A stretch of 64,000 nucleotides of DNA from Novosphingobium sp. PC22D (GCF_002556635.1 NZ_MWMO01000010.1:98964-162963), one strand, 5' to 3'. Counted from the stretch's first letter, positions 24,794-34,061 are shown. The notes: generated by a model not told the origin, from the sequence alone. Made by a program: numbers and translations.

Positions 24794-26992
24794 TCAGGCG
24801 CGGGTGCGCGGCATGCCCAGACCGCGCTCGGCGATCATCGAGCGGTGGACCTCGCTGGTGCCGCCGTAGATGCGCGTGCCGTGGGCGTGGCGATAGCTCT
24901 GGTTGATGAGATTGAGCGGACCCTTGCGCTTGGACAGCGACAGCGGCGCGGTCATCTGCAGCATTTCGCGCGCATCCTCGAGGAAGACTTCCGAGCTGTA
25001 CATCTTGGCCATTGGTCCGAAGGCCATGTTCGGCTTCTTCTCGACGCCGGCCCACATCGAGCGGAATTCGAGCATTTCGGCAACGCCGATGTGCGCGCGG
25101 ATGCGGGCAAGCCGCACTTGCAGATGTGTGTCGTCAATCCGCTTGAGGTCGCGCAGAACCTCCTCGCAGGCTTCCAGCGTATCCTCGATCACCTTGCCGA
25201 AGCCGCCGCCGTGCTCGAGTTCGAGCGCCACCGACATGACCTTGGTTCCTCCGTCGACAGGACCGAGGCGCCAGGTGTCGGGGACGTGCACGTCATCGTA
25301 GAAGGTGACATTGGTGCGCTCGTCCATGAAGGTGTGGATGGCCTGCACCTCCACGCCTTCGGCCTTGAGCGGCACGATGAACATGGTGAGGCCCTTGTGC
25401 TTGGCGACTTCGGCGTTCGTCCGCGCGAGCATCAGCACGTATTCGGAAAGGTTGGCGCCGCTGGTCCACATCTTGGTGCCGTTGATCCGCCAGCTCCCGT
25501 CCTCGGCCTGCGTGGCGCGCGTGCGAGCAGCGAAGACGTCCGATCCGCAGCCCGGCTCCGAATAGCCGAGCGAGGTGATGGCATCGCCGTTGACGACGCG
25601 CTCGAGCACCTGTGCCTTCAAGTCGTCGGTGCCGAACTTGACCATCATGTAGCCGACCATCTCGGCGACGCTGATGGCCGGGTTCGAATAGCCGTGCATG
25701 TTGAACCGCTCGCGGGCCGATTTCTTGGCATAGGGACCGAGTTCGCGACCGCCCAGGCTCGGGTTGCCGAGGAACAGGAGGTCGGCGGCCTTGAGCTTCT
25801 TGTGGACCGAAGGCACCCAGCCTTCCCAACTGAAGTGGAACTGTTCGCGCTCCTCGTCGGTGACCTGGGTCTCGAAGAAGGCGTCGATCTCGGCGTTCAC
25901 CGCGCGCGCTTCCTCGCCGATGTCGAATTCGATCGGAGTCTCGCCGACGTCGGGCAGCGATACCGTCTCGCCGCCATAGAACCGGCGTCCGGCCTCCGCG
26001 AGCCATTGCTGCACGTCGCCATGCACCAGCGGCCAGGCGTTGGCGCGCAGGTTGTAGAGATGGATGTCGTATTCCTTCGACAGGCCATAGCCGCCGAAGG
26101 TCTGGAGCGCCTGGCTGACGGCGTCCGCCGCCGCCGTGGCGCTCTGCCAGAGGCTGAGCGAAATATTGCCGCCGGCGTCTTCCTTACCGTCGGCGATGTC
26201 GCGGATCGTGCGCCAGGTCAGGAGCTTGCCGCCGTCGACGTCGCACAGGCGATCGGCGAGCGGGTGCGATACGCCCTGGAACTGGCCGATGAGCTGGTCG
26301 AAGGCCTTGCGCTCGCAGGCGTATTCCGCCGCGAGCTTGAGCGCCTGACGGCCGAGGCCGGAGAGCGCCGCGGCCATCAGCAGCTTCCATTCCTCGAGAC
26401 CGGCGGCGAACGTGGCGACGGCCTCGCCGCCCGAGGCCAGCACCTTGGCGTCGAGTGTAGACAGATCGATTTCGGCGATCGGAGTGGTCGCGAGATTGTC
26501 CTCGCCCTTCGCGAAACCCTCCGGGACGGTGAGGAGGACCACATCGTCGCCGCGCCGCGCGACGATCAGGCCCGCGACGGCGCCGCCGGCGATCCATTGC
26601 ATCGGTGTTTCGGCCATGTCGTGAAAGGCGAGCGCAGTCACCGTCTCGCCCCCGATCGTCGCGGCGAGTTCGTCCGAGGCGGTCTCGGTTCCGAGTTGGC
26701 CGAGCAGGCGCGCGGCGACGAGCGCTTCGGCCAGCGGGCCCGAGGCCAGCGTGCGCCCGGCCTCTTCCATCACCACGACAGCATCGAACAGGCCCAGCCC
26801 CATGCCGTCCGCTTCTTCGGGCACGCGGATCGCGAAGGCGCCGAGTTCGGCGAGGCCGGTCCACAAGGCGGGATCGAATCCGCCGTGCTCTTCCATTGCC
26901 TTGCGGATCTTCGCCGAACTGGAGTGCTCGTCGAGAAAGCGCGCGAAATTGTCGCGCACCATTTCCTGTTCGTCGGTCAAGTCGAAATTCAT
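24794..26992 (-). CDS. Double-length acyl-CoA dehydrogenase
   Basis: A 732-residue protein made of two acyl-CoA dehydrogenase-like halves. Residues 1-330 are a complete but divergent copy (MNFDLTDEQEMVRDNFARF; ending LQTFGGYGLSKEYDIHLYN). Residues about 385-732 are a more typical copy with GYSEPGCGSDVFAARTRA, WRINGTKMWTSGAN and the end HGTRIYGGTSEVHRSMIAER. The usual base motif YEGT reads YGGTSE, so the catalytic Glu may lie elsewhere. FAD-dependent oxidation of acyl-CoA, giving enoyl-CoA for the adjacent hydratase. Confidence 0.93.
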   Translation of the reverse strand: MNFDLTDEQEMVRDNFARFLDEHSSSAKIRKAMEEHGGFDPALWTGLAELGAFAIRVPEEADGMGLGLFDAVVVMEEAGRTLASGPLAEALVAARLLGQLGTETASDELAATIGGETVTALAFHDMAETPMQWIAGGAVAGLIVARRGDDVVLLTVPEGFAKGEDNLATTPIAEIDLSTLDAKVLASGGEAVATFAAGLEEWKLLMAAALSGLGRQALKLAAEYACERKAFDQLIGQFQGVSHPLADRLCDVDGGKLLTWRTIRDIADGKEDAGGNISLSLWQSATAAADAVSQALQTFGGYGLSKEYDIHLYNLRANAWPLVHGDVQQWLAEAGRRFYGGETVSLPDVGETPIEFDIGEEARAVNAEIDAFFETQVTDEEREQFHFSWEGWVPSVHKKLKAADLLFLGNPSLGGRELGPYAKKSARERFNMHGYSNPAISVAEMVGYMMVKFGTDDLKAQVLERVVNGDAITSLGYSEPGCGSDVFAARTRATQAEDGSWRINGTKMWTSGANLSEYVLMLARTNAEVAKHKGLTMFIVPLKAEGVEVQAIHTFMDERTNVTFYDDVHVPDTWRLGPVDGGTKVMSVALELEHGGGFGKVIEDTLEACEEVLRDLKRIDDTHLQVRLARIRAHIGVAEMLEFRSMWAGVEKKPNMAFGPMAKMYSSEVFLEDAREMLQMTAPLSLSKRKGPLNLINQSYRHAHGTRIYGGTSEVHRSMIAERGLGMPRTRA

Positions 26993-27280
26993 GGCAGTCC
27001 GCCCCGTGTAGTCGTTTTGTCCCGGGGCGGTTCGCGACCAGCCCGCTTTGGGGTTCAACACCACAGACTTGGGGGGCGTTCAAATGATTTTGGCGCGCAA
27101 TCGCACGGGCGATTGGCCTGCCTGTCCACCGGCGGCGGTGCCACCTCGCGTTGTCCCGGCGGGCGAGGAGGGAAGGGCGCGGCTGGTGTTTTCCGCTCCG
27201 TATTCGAGCAGGATCGCGATCGCGATGGATCGCCGCGCGCCATCCGGCGCGCGGGCCCAGCGTGCTAGCTTGTGCCGGTC
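26993..27280. other. Divergent intergenic region, acyl-CoA dehydrogenase / DUF2889 gene
   Basis: A 288-bp gap between two divergent genes. I find no open frame with coding character. A 7-bp inverted repeat CAATCGC-ACGG-GCGATTG at 27098-27115 is the only clear symmetry and may be an operator. Promoters for both flanking units are expected here but no convincing -35/-10 pair stands out. Confidence 0.5.
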
Positions 27281-28063
27281 ATGAATGGTGACGGGATCAA
27301 TCGCCCGGCCCGCGACGCGGATGCCTTCGCATTGCCCGGCTATCGTCGGGCGGTCCTCGTCGAGCCCGAACCGGGGCGCGTGACCGCGCTGCTCGAGGAC
27401 GATATCCACTGCATGGCGGTCCGCCTCGATCACGCGCGGGGCGTGGTCACGCGTGCGCGGGCGCATGCCGATCGCATGCCCTGGACGACCTGCCCGGGCG
27501 CGGTCGCCAAGCTGCGCGAGACGTTCGAGGGCGCGGCGCTGTCCGAGGTCACGGCGCGGCGCGACAAGAAGGCCAATTGCACGCATCTGCACGACATGGC
27601 GGTGCTCGCGGCGGCGCATGCCGGGGACGCGGCGCCGCTCGCCTTCGCCATCGCCGCGAGCGATCCGCGCGACGGGGTGCGTATTCTGGAGATCAGACGT
27701 GGAGGCAGGGCGGTCCATCGCTGGATCGAGCGGGACGGGCAGCTCGTCGCGCCGCCTCCGCTGGCCGGATCGAGCCTGCTGACCATGCGCGACTGGATCG
27801 CGAGCCTCGAAGGCGCGGAGCAGGAAGCGGCGCGGTTGCTGCAATGGGCGAGCCTCGTCGCGCATGGGCGCACGATTCCCGCAGCGCGTCAGAGCGACGC
27901 CTCGGCGATGCCGCCCACTTGTTACACCTTCCAGCCCGACCGCGCGGCTCATGCGCAACGCACGGGCGTTCAATACGATTTCAGCACGGGTTCGCGCAGA
28001 CTTCTCGCCGGGTTGCGTGATAGAACGCGGGCTGCGCTGGCCGGCGATCGCGTCGGGACCTGA
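27281..28063 (+). CDS. DUF2889 family protein
   Basis: A 260-residue protein matching DUF2889 by its motifs: MAVRLDHARGVVTRARAHADR (about 46-66; first 20 show the pattern), PWTTCPGA (68-75) and NCTHLHDMAVLAAAH (about 100-114) with conserved Cys and His that could bind metal. ATG 27281 is chosen over an upstream GTG. Function of the family is unknown; members sit with acyl-CoA and ring-cleavage genes. It precedes an amidohydrolase gene by 32 bp on the same strand. Confidence 0.75.
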   Translation: MNGDGINRPARDADAFALPGYRRAVLVEPEPGRVTALLEDDIHCMAVRLDHARGVVTRARAHADRMPWTTCPGAVAKLRETFEGAALSEVTARRDKKANCTHLHDMAVLAAAHAGDAAPLAFAIAASDPRDGVRILEIRRGGRAVHRWIERDGQLVAPPPLAGSSLLTMRDWIASLEGAEQEAARLLQWASLVAHGRTIPAARQSDASAMPPTCYTFQPDRAAHAQRTGVQYDFSTGSRRLLAGLRDRTRAALAGDRVGT

Positions 28064-28095
28064 AGCACGAAGCACAAAGACATGGGAGACCACGC

Positions 28096-29436
28096 ATGGA
28101 AATGAACGACATGGTGATCATCAGCGTCGATGATCACATCAGCGAGCCCCCCGACATGTTCAAGAACCACTTGTCGGGCGCGGCGCTCGAAAGCGCCCCC
28201 AAGCTCATTCAGGACGCCAACGGCAAGGACCTGTGGGTCTACCAGGGGCAGGAGTTCCCCTCGGTCGGGCTCAATGCCGTCGTCGGGCGGCCTTTCGAGG
28301 AATACGGCATGGAGCCGACCTCGCTCGATCAGCTTCGCGACGGTTGCTACGACGTCCACGAGCGGATCAAGGACATGGACGTCAACGGCATCGCCGCCTC
28401 GCTCAACTTCGGCAGCGTGTTCGATTTCGCCGGAGGGCGCCTGCATCGCGTGCCCGACAAGGATCTCGCGAAGATCCACATCAGCGCTTACAACGACTGG
28501 CATATTGACGAATGGTGCGGCGCCTATCCGGGCCGTTTCATTCCCTGCGCGATCCTGCCGACCTGGGACATGGACGCGACCGTTGCCGAACTGAAGCGCG
28601 TTTCGGCGAAGGGCTGCCACACCGTCTCGATCAGCGAGAACCCGACCTGCCAGGGCCTGCCCTCGATCCATAACGAGTACTGGGACCGCTTTTACAAGGC
28701 GATCAACGAACTCGACATGACGATCTGCCTGCACATCGGCGGCGGCAATCCGGCCCCGCACGCCTCGATGGAAACGCCGATCGAGGCGTGGATCTCGACG
28801 ATGCCGATGTCGATCGCCTATGCCGCGTCGGACTGGCTCAACCTCAAGGCGCTGCACGACTATCCCGATATGCGCATCGCCTTGTCGGAAGGCTCGATCG
28901 GCTGGGTGCCCTATTTCACCGAGCGCGCCGACTTCTCGAATTCGCGGCACAAGGCCTGGACCAATTCGCGGTTCCAGCACATGAAGCCGAGCGAGATGTT
29001 CAAGCGGCACTTCCTCAACTGCTTCATCGACGATGCCTTCGGGCTGCAGAACATCCAGTTCATCGGCGAGGACAACATCGCCTATGAATGCGACTACCCG
29101 CACTCCGACACGCTCTGGCCCGAAGTGCCCGAGCGGCTATGGCCGACGATCAAGCACCTGACCGACGCGCAGATCGACAAGATCACGCATGGCAACGCGA
29201 TGCGCTGGTTCCGCTTCGATCCCTTCGCGCACTACACGCGCGAGGAACTGAGCGTGGGCGCGCTACGGGCGAAGGCCAAGGCCGCCGGCGTCGATACGAC
29301 GCCCAAGTCCTCGGCGGGCGAACGCCCGGTCGAAGAGGGCGACTCGCGGCCGGTGACTTCGGGCGACATCATGCAGATGTTCATGCGCCACGAAGACAAG
29401 GACCGTCTGTCGCGGGCGCAGAAGGCCGACGCCTGA
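28096..29436 (+). CDS. TIM-barrel amidohydrolase-2 family protein
   Basis: A 446-residue member of the amidohydrolase superfamily (ACMSD-like, PF04909 type). The N-terminal metal segment SVDDHISEP (10-18) carries His14 and Glu17 of a DxHxxE-type site; ICLHIGGG holds the later His and ECDYPHSD the last Asp. These enzymes are often decarboxylases or ring/C-C hydrolases rather than amidases. The C-terminal 60 residues are charged and less conserved. GGGAG precedes the ATG, and a strong hairpin terminator follows. Confidence 0.9.
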   Translation: MEMNDMVIISVDDHISEPPDMFKNHLSGAALESAPKLIQDANGKDLWVYQGQEFPSVGLNAVVGRPFEEYGMEPTSLDQLRDGCYDVHERIKDMDVNGIAASLNFGSVFDFAGGRLHRVPDKDLAKIHISAYNDWHIDEWCGAYPGRFIPCAILPTWDMDATVAELKRVSAKGCHTVSISENPTCQGLPSIHNEYWDRFYKAINELDMTICLHIGGGNPAPHASMETPIEAWISTMPMSIAYAASDWLNLKALHDYPDMRIALSEGSIGWVPYFTERADFSNSRHKAWTNSRFQHMKPSEMFKRHFLNCFIDDAFGLQNIQFIGEDNIAYECDYPHSDTLWPEVPERLWPTIKHLTDAQIDKITHGNAMRWFRFDPFAHYTREELSVGALRAKAKAAGVDTTPKSSAGERPVEEGDSRPVTSGDIMQMFMRHEDKDRLSRAQKADA

Positions 29437-29444
29437 TCAACGCG

Positions 29445-29478
29445 AAAGGGCCGCGCCATGGCGCGGCCCTTTCTTTTA
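29445..29478. terminator. Rho-independent terminator (bidirectional)
   Basis: AAAGGGCCGCGC-CATG-GCGCGGCCCTTT forms a 12-bp perfect stem at 29445-29472, followed by CTTTTA. It lies 8 bp after the amidohydrolase stop and, because the stem starts with A's on the other strand, can also end the convergent IclR transcript. Confidence 0.88.
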
Positions 29479-29526
29479 TTTGCGGACGCCCGGGGCCTCG
29501 GACCGTCGCGACGGTCCGACGCAGGT

Positions 29527-30327
29527 TCAGGCGGCGGTCGGCAGCGGCTCGACGTTCGAGCTGTGAAGATCGGGCAGGCATTGCCGCATGGCTTCGCCGA
29601 GCGATTGCAGCAGGCCTTCCACGTTCACCTTCTCATCGCGTCCGTAGACCACGCTGACCACGAGCGGGTGGTCGCTGGGCTGGCCGGGGATCAGCGCGGA
29701 GAGCGACTCGGTGCCCGATCCGAACCCGGTGGGGCCGGTGATGTACCCAGTCTCGCGGCAGGCATCGATGCGCGCCATCATCTCGCCGAACGAGAACTTG
29801 TGCGCTTCGCCGGCCTCCGCGTTGAGCCGGCGGACCATGCCTTCGCAACGCGCGCGATCGACGGTCGAGAGCATCAGCCAGCCCGCGGCGCTGAGGAACA
29901 GCGGCTCCTTGACGCCGCCCGACAGCTCACGCGTGGCGGCGGGCGCGCGGGCGCCGTGATGCCAGCTCACCACCTGGGCATCGAGGCCGACCATCGCGAT
30001 CAGCGCGACCGAGAGTCCCGTCTGAGCCAGCAGCCGGTCCGAGAGGCGGACGAGGCGCCCGTCGCGGATCATTTCCGGCTGCCCGGACAGCCCGAGCAAG
30101 GCCGCGCGCGGCGTCAGGCAATAGGCCCTTGAGTAAGGATCCTTATGTAGCAGCCCGAGTTCGACCAGGCTGGCGAGCAACTCGGAAGTGCTTGATTGCG
30201 GGCGATTGTAGCGTCGAACAATATCCATGACGGTCGCTTCACGGTGACGATCGTCGAAGTACTCAAGCACCTCGATGACCCGCCGGGCGATCTTCGCCTT
30301 GTTCGACTGCGCATGTTTTGCTGCCAT
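29527..30327 (-). CDS. IclR-family transcriptional regulator
   Basis: A 266-residue regulator: N-terminal winged helix (about 12-75, VMDIVRRYNRPQSSTSELLA) and a C-terminal IclR effector domain (about 85-255, SDRLLAQTGLSVALIAM... and FSFGEMMARIDACRETGYI). ATG 30327 is preceded by GAGGAGAGG. Such regulators commonly sense aromatic acids or other catabolic intermediates. It diverges from the enoyl-CoA hydratase at 30563 and converges on the amidohydrolase. Confidence 0.92.
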   Translation of the reverse strand: MAAKHAQSNKAKIARRVIEVLEYFDDRHREATVMDIVRRYNRPQSSTSELLASLVELGLLHKDPYSRAYCLTPRAALLGLSGQPEMIRDGRLVRLSDRLLAQTGLSVALIAMVGLDAQVVSWHHGARAPAATRELSGGVKEPLFLSAAGWLMLSTVDRARCEGMVRRLNAEAGEAHKFSFGEMMARIDACRETGYITGPTGFGSGTESLSALIPGQPSDHPLVVSVVYGRDEKVNVEGLLQSLGEAMRQCLPDLHSSNVEPLPTAA

Positions 30328-30562
30328 GGACCTCTCCTCAGTCTTTTCTTGCCTAACCGTCATGGCTCCACGGCCGGATGTCAACAGAAAATGAGCGCCT
30401 GTCGTTTTTTCCTTAGCGTCCTTAGCATTGCCTCGGCTAGAGCTTTTGCGTGGTGCCCCATTGCCTTGCGGGGAGTGGCGCGCTCTTGATGTTTACGACC
30501 GGGTCGAGAAGGAAGGCGGCGTGTGTTGCCGCCGAGCCACGGCGCGCGGAAACGAGACGAAA

Positions 30563-31555
30563 ATGCTCCAGCAGGAATTCGAAATCCCCCTCACGCGCCT
30601 GGCCCCGCACGAGGAGCCCTTGGCGCGGCCGCTGGCCATCGTCCGGCTGGACGGCGACGAACAGCTTGCGCCCGAGGACATCGTCCTGCCGCCGTGCCCG
30701 GTGATCGGCATCGGTGATCCCGATCATTCGCTTGCGCGCCTGTGCGATGCGATGGTCGAGGGGCCGGTAGGGGCGGCGGGGCTGATCGGCAACGTACTGC
30801 GCAGCCCGCACGCGGCGGCGGCCGTGGTGCAACTCCTGCGCTTCTTGCCCGATCTTTCGCCCGAGCAGGGACTCGACGCCGAATCGATGGCCTACGCCAT
30901 GCTTCAGGGCAGCGCCGAACATCACGCCTGGCGGCGATCGCGACCGGTCGCGGAAGAGAGCTTCGCGCCAGGACAAGTGCGGATTGCGCATCGCGGGAGC
31001 GGGGTGGACGTGACGCTTTGCCGCGAGGATGCGGGCAACGCCATCGACACGGCCATGCGCGACGAGTTGAGCCGGGTTTTCGCTGCGCTGGCGCTCGATC
31101 CGCAAGTGCGGCGGATACGGCTGACGGGAGAGGGCAAGGCCTTCAGCCTGGGCGCCGAGCTTTCCGAATTCGGGACGACCTTAGATCCCGCGACCGCGCA
31201 CGAGATCCGCGCGCGGACCTTGCCCGCGCGCCAGGTGCTGCGCTGCGCCGACCGGCTCGAGGCCTTCGTCGATGGTGCCTGCGTGGGTGCGGGGCTCGAG
31301 ATCGCGGCCTTCGCGCGCCGCATCGAAGCGACGCCGCGCGCCTGGTTTCAGCTCCCCGAACTGGCGATGGGAATTTTGCCGGGCGCGGGCGGCTGCGTTT
31401 CGCTCACCCGGCGCATGGGTCGCCAGCGAACCGCGCTGATGATTCTGTCAGGCCGCCGGCTCGGAGCGCGCAAGGCGCTTGAATGGGGGCTCGTCGATTC
31501 GCTCGTGGACAATCGCGCCTTCGACGAGAGTCATCGCGACATCGCTGCCGAATAA
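30563..31555 (+). CDS. Enoyl-CoA hydratase/isomerase with extra N-terminal domain
   Basis: A 330-residue protein. The crotonase fold starts near residue 135 and keeps both Glu positions (GAGLEIAAF and LPELAMGILPGAGG). Residues 1-130 form an extra domain with a CPVIGIGDPDHSLARLCD segment that looks like a degenerate half of the same fold, an arrangement I associate with actinobacterial homologues. ATG 30563 has only a weak GAGACGA site. Its last 36 codons overlap the 3' end of the convergent amidohydrolase gene. Confidence 0.85.
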   Translation: MLQQEFEIPLTRLAPHEEPLARPLAIVRLDGDEQLAPEDIVLPPCPVIGIGDPDHSLARLCDAMVEGPVGAAGLIGNVLRSPHAAAAVVQLLRFLPDLSPEQGLDAESMAYAMLQGSAEHHAWRRSRPVAEESFAPGQVRIAHRGSGVDVTLCREDAGNAIDTAMRDELSRVFAALALDPQVRRIRLTGEGKAFSLGAELSEFGTTLDPATAHEIRARTLPARQVLRCADRLEAFVDGACVGAGLEIAAFARRIEATPRAWFQLPELAMGILPGAGGCVSLTRRMGRQRTALMILSGRRLGARKALEWGLVDSLVDNRAFDESHRDIAAE

Positions 31556-32872
31556 CCGTTCGCGTGCTTCGCGCCAGGGCCGCGAAAGCAGGCAAAGGTC
31601 GGCGGGCTCGCCCACGGCGATTCGGCGCTCGCGCGCGAGGTCGAGCGGATCGGCCAGATGAAGCGCCAGCGCCGCTTCGGGGCTGAGCGATTCGCCGGCC
31701 GCGATGGTTCGTCCGCCGTCGGTCTGCCGTGAGACCGCGGCGCGCATCGCGGCCCACGGGTCGGCGCTGCCGAACGGCGCATCGCTGCCGCCTGCGAGCA
31801 CGATCCCTGCGTCGGCGAGGCTTTGCAGGCGGTAGAGATCGCGGTGATGCCGGGGCTCCACGTCGAGCAGGTAGCGCTCGCCGCGCTCGGCCACGAAGTG
31901 TGGTTGGACGCAAACGTGGAGGCCGAGGTCCGCGATCCTCGCGACGAGCGGTTGCGGTGTGACCGAGGCATGCTCGATCCTGTCGCCCGGTCGCGTGCCC
32001 GCCGCCTCGAACGCGGCGAGGGCGAAGACCAGTTCGACTTCGGAGACGCAGTGTACGGCCACGCCGCGTCCCTGCGCATGGGCGGCCGCGATGAAGGCGC
32101 AAGCCTCGTCGAAGTCGGGCAGAGCGGCCTCGTGCAAGTGTAGCTTCGCGGGGCCGAGCGCCCAGGGACCCGGCTCGGCGTCGTTCAAAGCGAGCGTTCC
32201 GGCGATGACGCAGCGTTGTGCCAGCGCACCGCTGCACCGTTGCGCAATGAAGTGACGCACCGTTTCGGGATCGTTGGCTGGCGACATGTCGGTGATGCCG
32301 GTAATCCCGCAGGCGGCGAGTTCGCGGCTCACGCGTGACAGGTCGGGGAACCGTCCGCCGAGCGTGGCGGCTAGCCATTCGTCCTCGTCGAACAGGCGCC
32401 CGGTGAAGCCCGCCGCGTCGCGCTCGAGGCCGGGCGGCGGTGGGGCCAGCGCAAGCAATTCGGCGAGCGCGCGGCTGTTGAGCAGCCACATCCGGCCCGA
32501 GCGGTGCTGGATGCGGACCGGGCGACACGCGACGAGTTCGTCGAGCGCGGCGGCATCGGGCAGGGCGCCGAGCACGCTCTCGTGGTAGCCGATGCCGCGC
32601 AGCCAGCCTTGGCCGGGACGATCGAGCGCGACGCGCAGAGCCTCGCGATCGGCGACCTCGGGCGGTCCGCAAGCGACCGACGCATCGCGCACGGCGAGCG
32701 CGGCGAGATGAATGTGGTGGTCGTGCAGACCCGGCAGCAGCGCGCCACCATGGGCGTCGATGACGGTCTCGCCGGATACGGGCGCAAGTGCGCCGATCGC
32801 GGCTATGCGGCCATGCGCGATCCGCAGATCGCCAGGGCCGACGCCATGGATCTCGGCGTTCCGGATCAGCAT
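31448..32872 (-). CDS. Amidohydrolase-3 family protein
   Basis: A 474-residue metal-dependent hydrolase of the YtcJ type. The HxH motif is in GLHDHHIHL (48-56; His53 and His55), VAVHCVSE and GDRIEHAS carry further His ligands, and GGSDAPF near residue 390 holds the Asp. Likely splits an amide, ester or ring bond. ATG 32872 overlaps the stop of the upstream CoA-transferase gene by 7 bp (ATGCTGA). The 3' end overlaps the convergent hydratase by 108 bp. Confidence 0.87.
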   Translation of the reverse strand: MLIRNAEIHGVGPGDLRIAHGRIAAIGALAPVSGETVIDAHGGALLPGLHDHHIHLAALAVRDASVACGPPEVADREALRVALDRPGQGWLRGIGYHESVLGALPDAAALDELVACRPVRIQHRSGRMWLLNSRALAELLALAPPPPGLERDAAGFTGRLFDEDEWLAATLGGRFPDLSRVSRELAACGITGITDMSPANDPETVRHFIAQRCSGALAQRCVIAGTLALNDAEPGPWALGPAKLHLHEAALPDFDEACAFIAAAHAQGRGVAVHCVSEVELVFALAAFEAAGTRPGDRIEHASVTPQPLVARIADLGLHVCVQPHFVAERGERYLLDVEPRHHRDLYRLQSLADAGIVLAGGSDAPFGSADPWAAMRAAVSRQTDGGRTIAAGESLSPEAALALHLADPLDLARERRIAVGEPADLCLLSRPWREARERLFGSDVAMTLVEGAIVHERIDEPPFKRLARSEPAA

Positions 32873-34059
32873 CGGGCCAGGCTCGCGAGGTAACGTCCTG
32901 TGTCCGCGCCCAGATCGCGTACCGGCGCGGCGAGCCGCCGGCGTGGAACTGCCGGAAATAGCTCCCCGACCGCCGCGGCCCAGGCGCGCAGTTCGGCTTC
33001 GAGCAGCAGCGGATCGAAGGTCCGTTCCTCGTCCAGCGCGCTCGCGACGATGGCGCTCATGGCGAAGCCGATCCGGCAGGCCTCGCCGCGCGCATGGGCG
33101 CGCCAGCCTTCGAGCGCGGCGGTGATGCCCGTCAGCGGATCGGCGATGGCATCGCCGACATAGCCGATCTCGCCCGCCGCGTCCGCCAGCGCGCGGCTGA
33201 GACCGCCGGCCACCCCGCAATCGTTGCCGATGCCGGTCCAGTGCGCCGGTTCGCCGCGCGCGCCGTGGCCCGTCACCGTCAGCCACACGAGACCGAGCGT
33301 CTCGCGCACCAGCGCGTCGGCATCGATGCCGAAGTGGCGAAGCGCGCGCGGGCGCGAGGATTCGATGACGAAATCGGCGCGGCGGATCAGCGCGACGAGC
33401 GCTTCGCGCTCGGCCTCGCAGTCGAGATCGACGAGCGCGCTGGCCTTGCCCTGGTTGATGATGTCGAACGTCGCCGGGTCGTCGCGGCGGATGAGGTCGG
33501 GTCGCGAAGGGCTTTCCACCTTCACCACGTCCGCGCCCGCGAGCCAGAGCAAGTGGCCCGCAAGCGGCCCCGCCCAGATCGCCGACAGGTCGACCACCAG
33601 CGGCACGTGATCGGCGGGACGGTCGCGACGCGGGCCGCGCGCGAGAACCTCGACCGGCGCCGAGGCCGGGATCTCGTCGGCCGAGGCGACGGGCAGGCCG
33701 AGGCTGCGTCCGCGCGCGACGAGCCCGGCGCAATCGTTGCGCAGCACGGCGGCGGCGATCGCCGCGTCGTCGTCGGTGGCGAGCCCGGCGTCCGCGAACA
33801 GGGCGGGCAGCAGCTCGCGGTCCTCCTTGCGGATCAGCGTGAGCGCGAACCAGCCCCCGTCGCGCGTCGGCATGAGGCGGCTGCCGCCGATCCCGGCGGA
33901 CACGTGGCCGGGCACGCGATAGCCGCCGTTCGATCCGCGCTCGCCGAGCAGCGTGGTTCCGTCGAGCGCGGCTATCGCGGCGGCTGCGGTTTCGTCGGCC
34001 AAGACCTCGATGCGCCGGTCGGCCCAGCGCGCCAAGGGGATGGAGAGCGCCGCTGCCAT
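32866..34059 (-). CDS. Family III CoA-transferase with rearranged domain order
   Basis: A 397-residue CaiB/BaiF-type protein. The canonical N-terminal signature (VVDLSAIWAGPLAGHLLWLA, then GADVVKVESP) appears only at about residue 150, and the DP of IADPLTG near 310 fits the catalytic Asp. Residues 1-145 contain SRLMPTRDGGWFALTLIRKE and GRSLGLPV, which resemble the small domain normally found after the Rossmann part. The order thus looks permuted, as I recall for an actinobacterial subgroup. Starts 2 bp after the ligase stop, in the same operon. Confidence 0.82.
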   Translation of the reverse strand: MAAALSIPLARWADRRIEVLADETAAAAIAALDGTTLLGERGSNGGYRVPGHVSAGIGGSRLMPTRDGGWFALTLIRKEDRELLPALFADAGLATDDDAAIAAAVLRNDCAGLVARGRSLGLPVASADEIPASAPVEVLARGPRRDRPADHVPLVVDLSAIWAGPLAGHLLWLAGADVVKVESPSRPDLIRRDDPATFDIINQGKASALVDLDCEAEREALVALIRRADFVIESSRPRALRHFGIDADALVRETLGLVWLTVTGHGARGEPAHWTGIGNDCGVAGGLSRALADAAGEIGYVGDAIADPLTGITAALEGWRAHARGEACRIGFAMSAIVASALDEERTFDPLLLEAELRAWAAAVGELFPAVPRRRLAAPVRDLGADTGRYLASLARC

Positions 34060-34061
34060 CG

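Noticed and set aside
5320..29436. An F420-dependent LLM or FDOR oxidoreductase among the catabolic genes
   Set aside because: All oxidoreductases here carry NAD(P), zinc or FAD family signatures; none shows F420-enzyme motifs.
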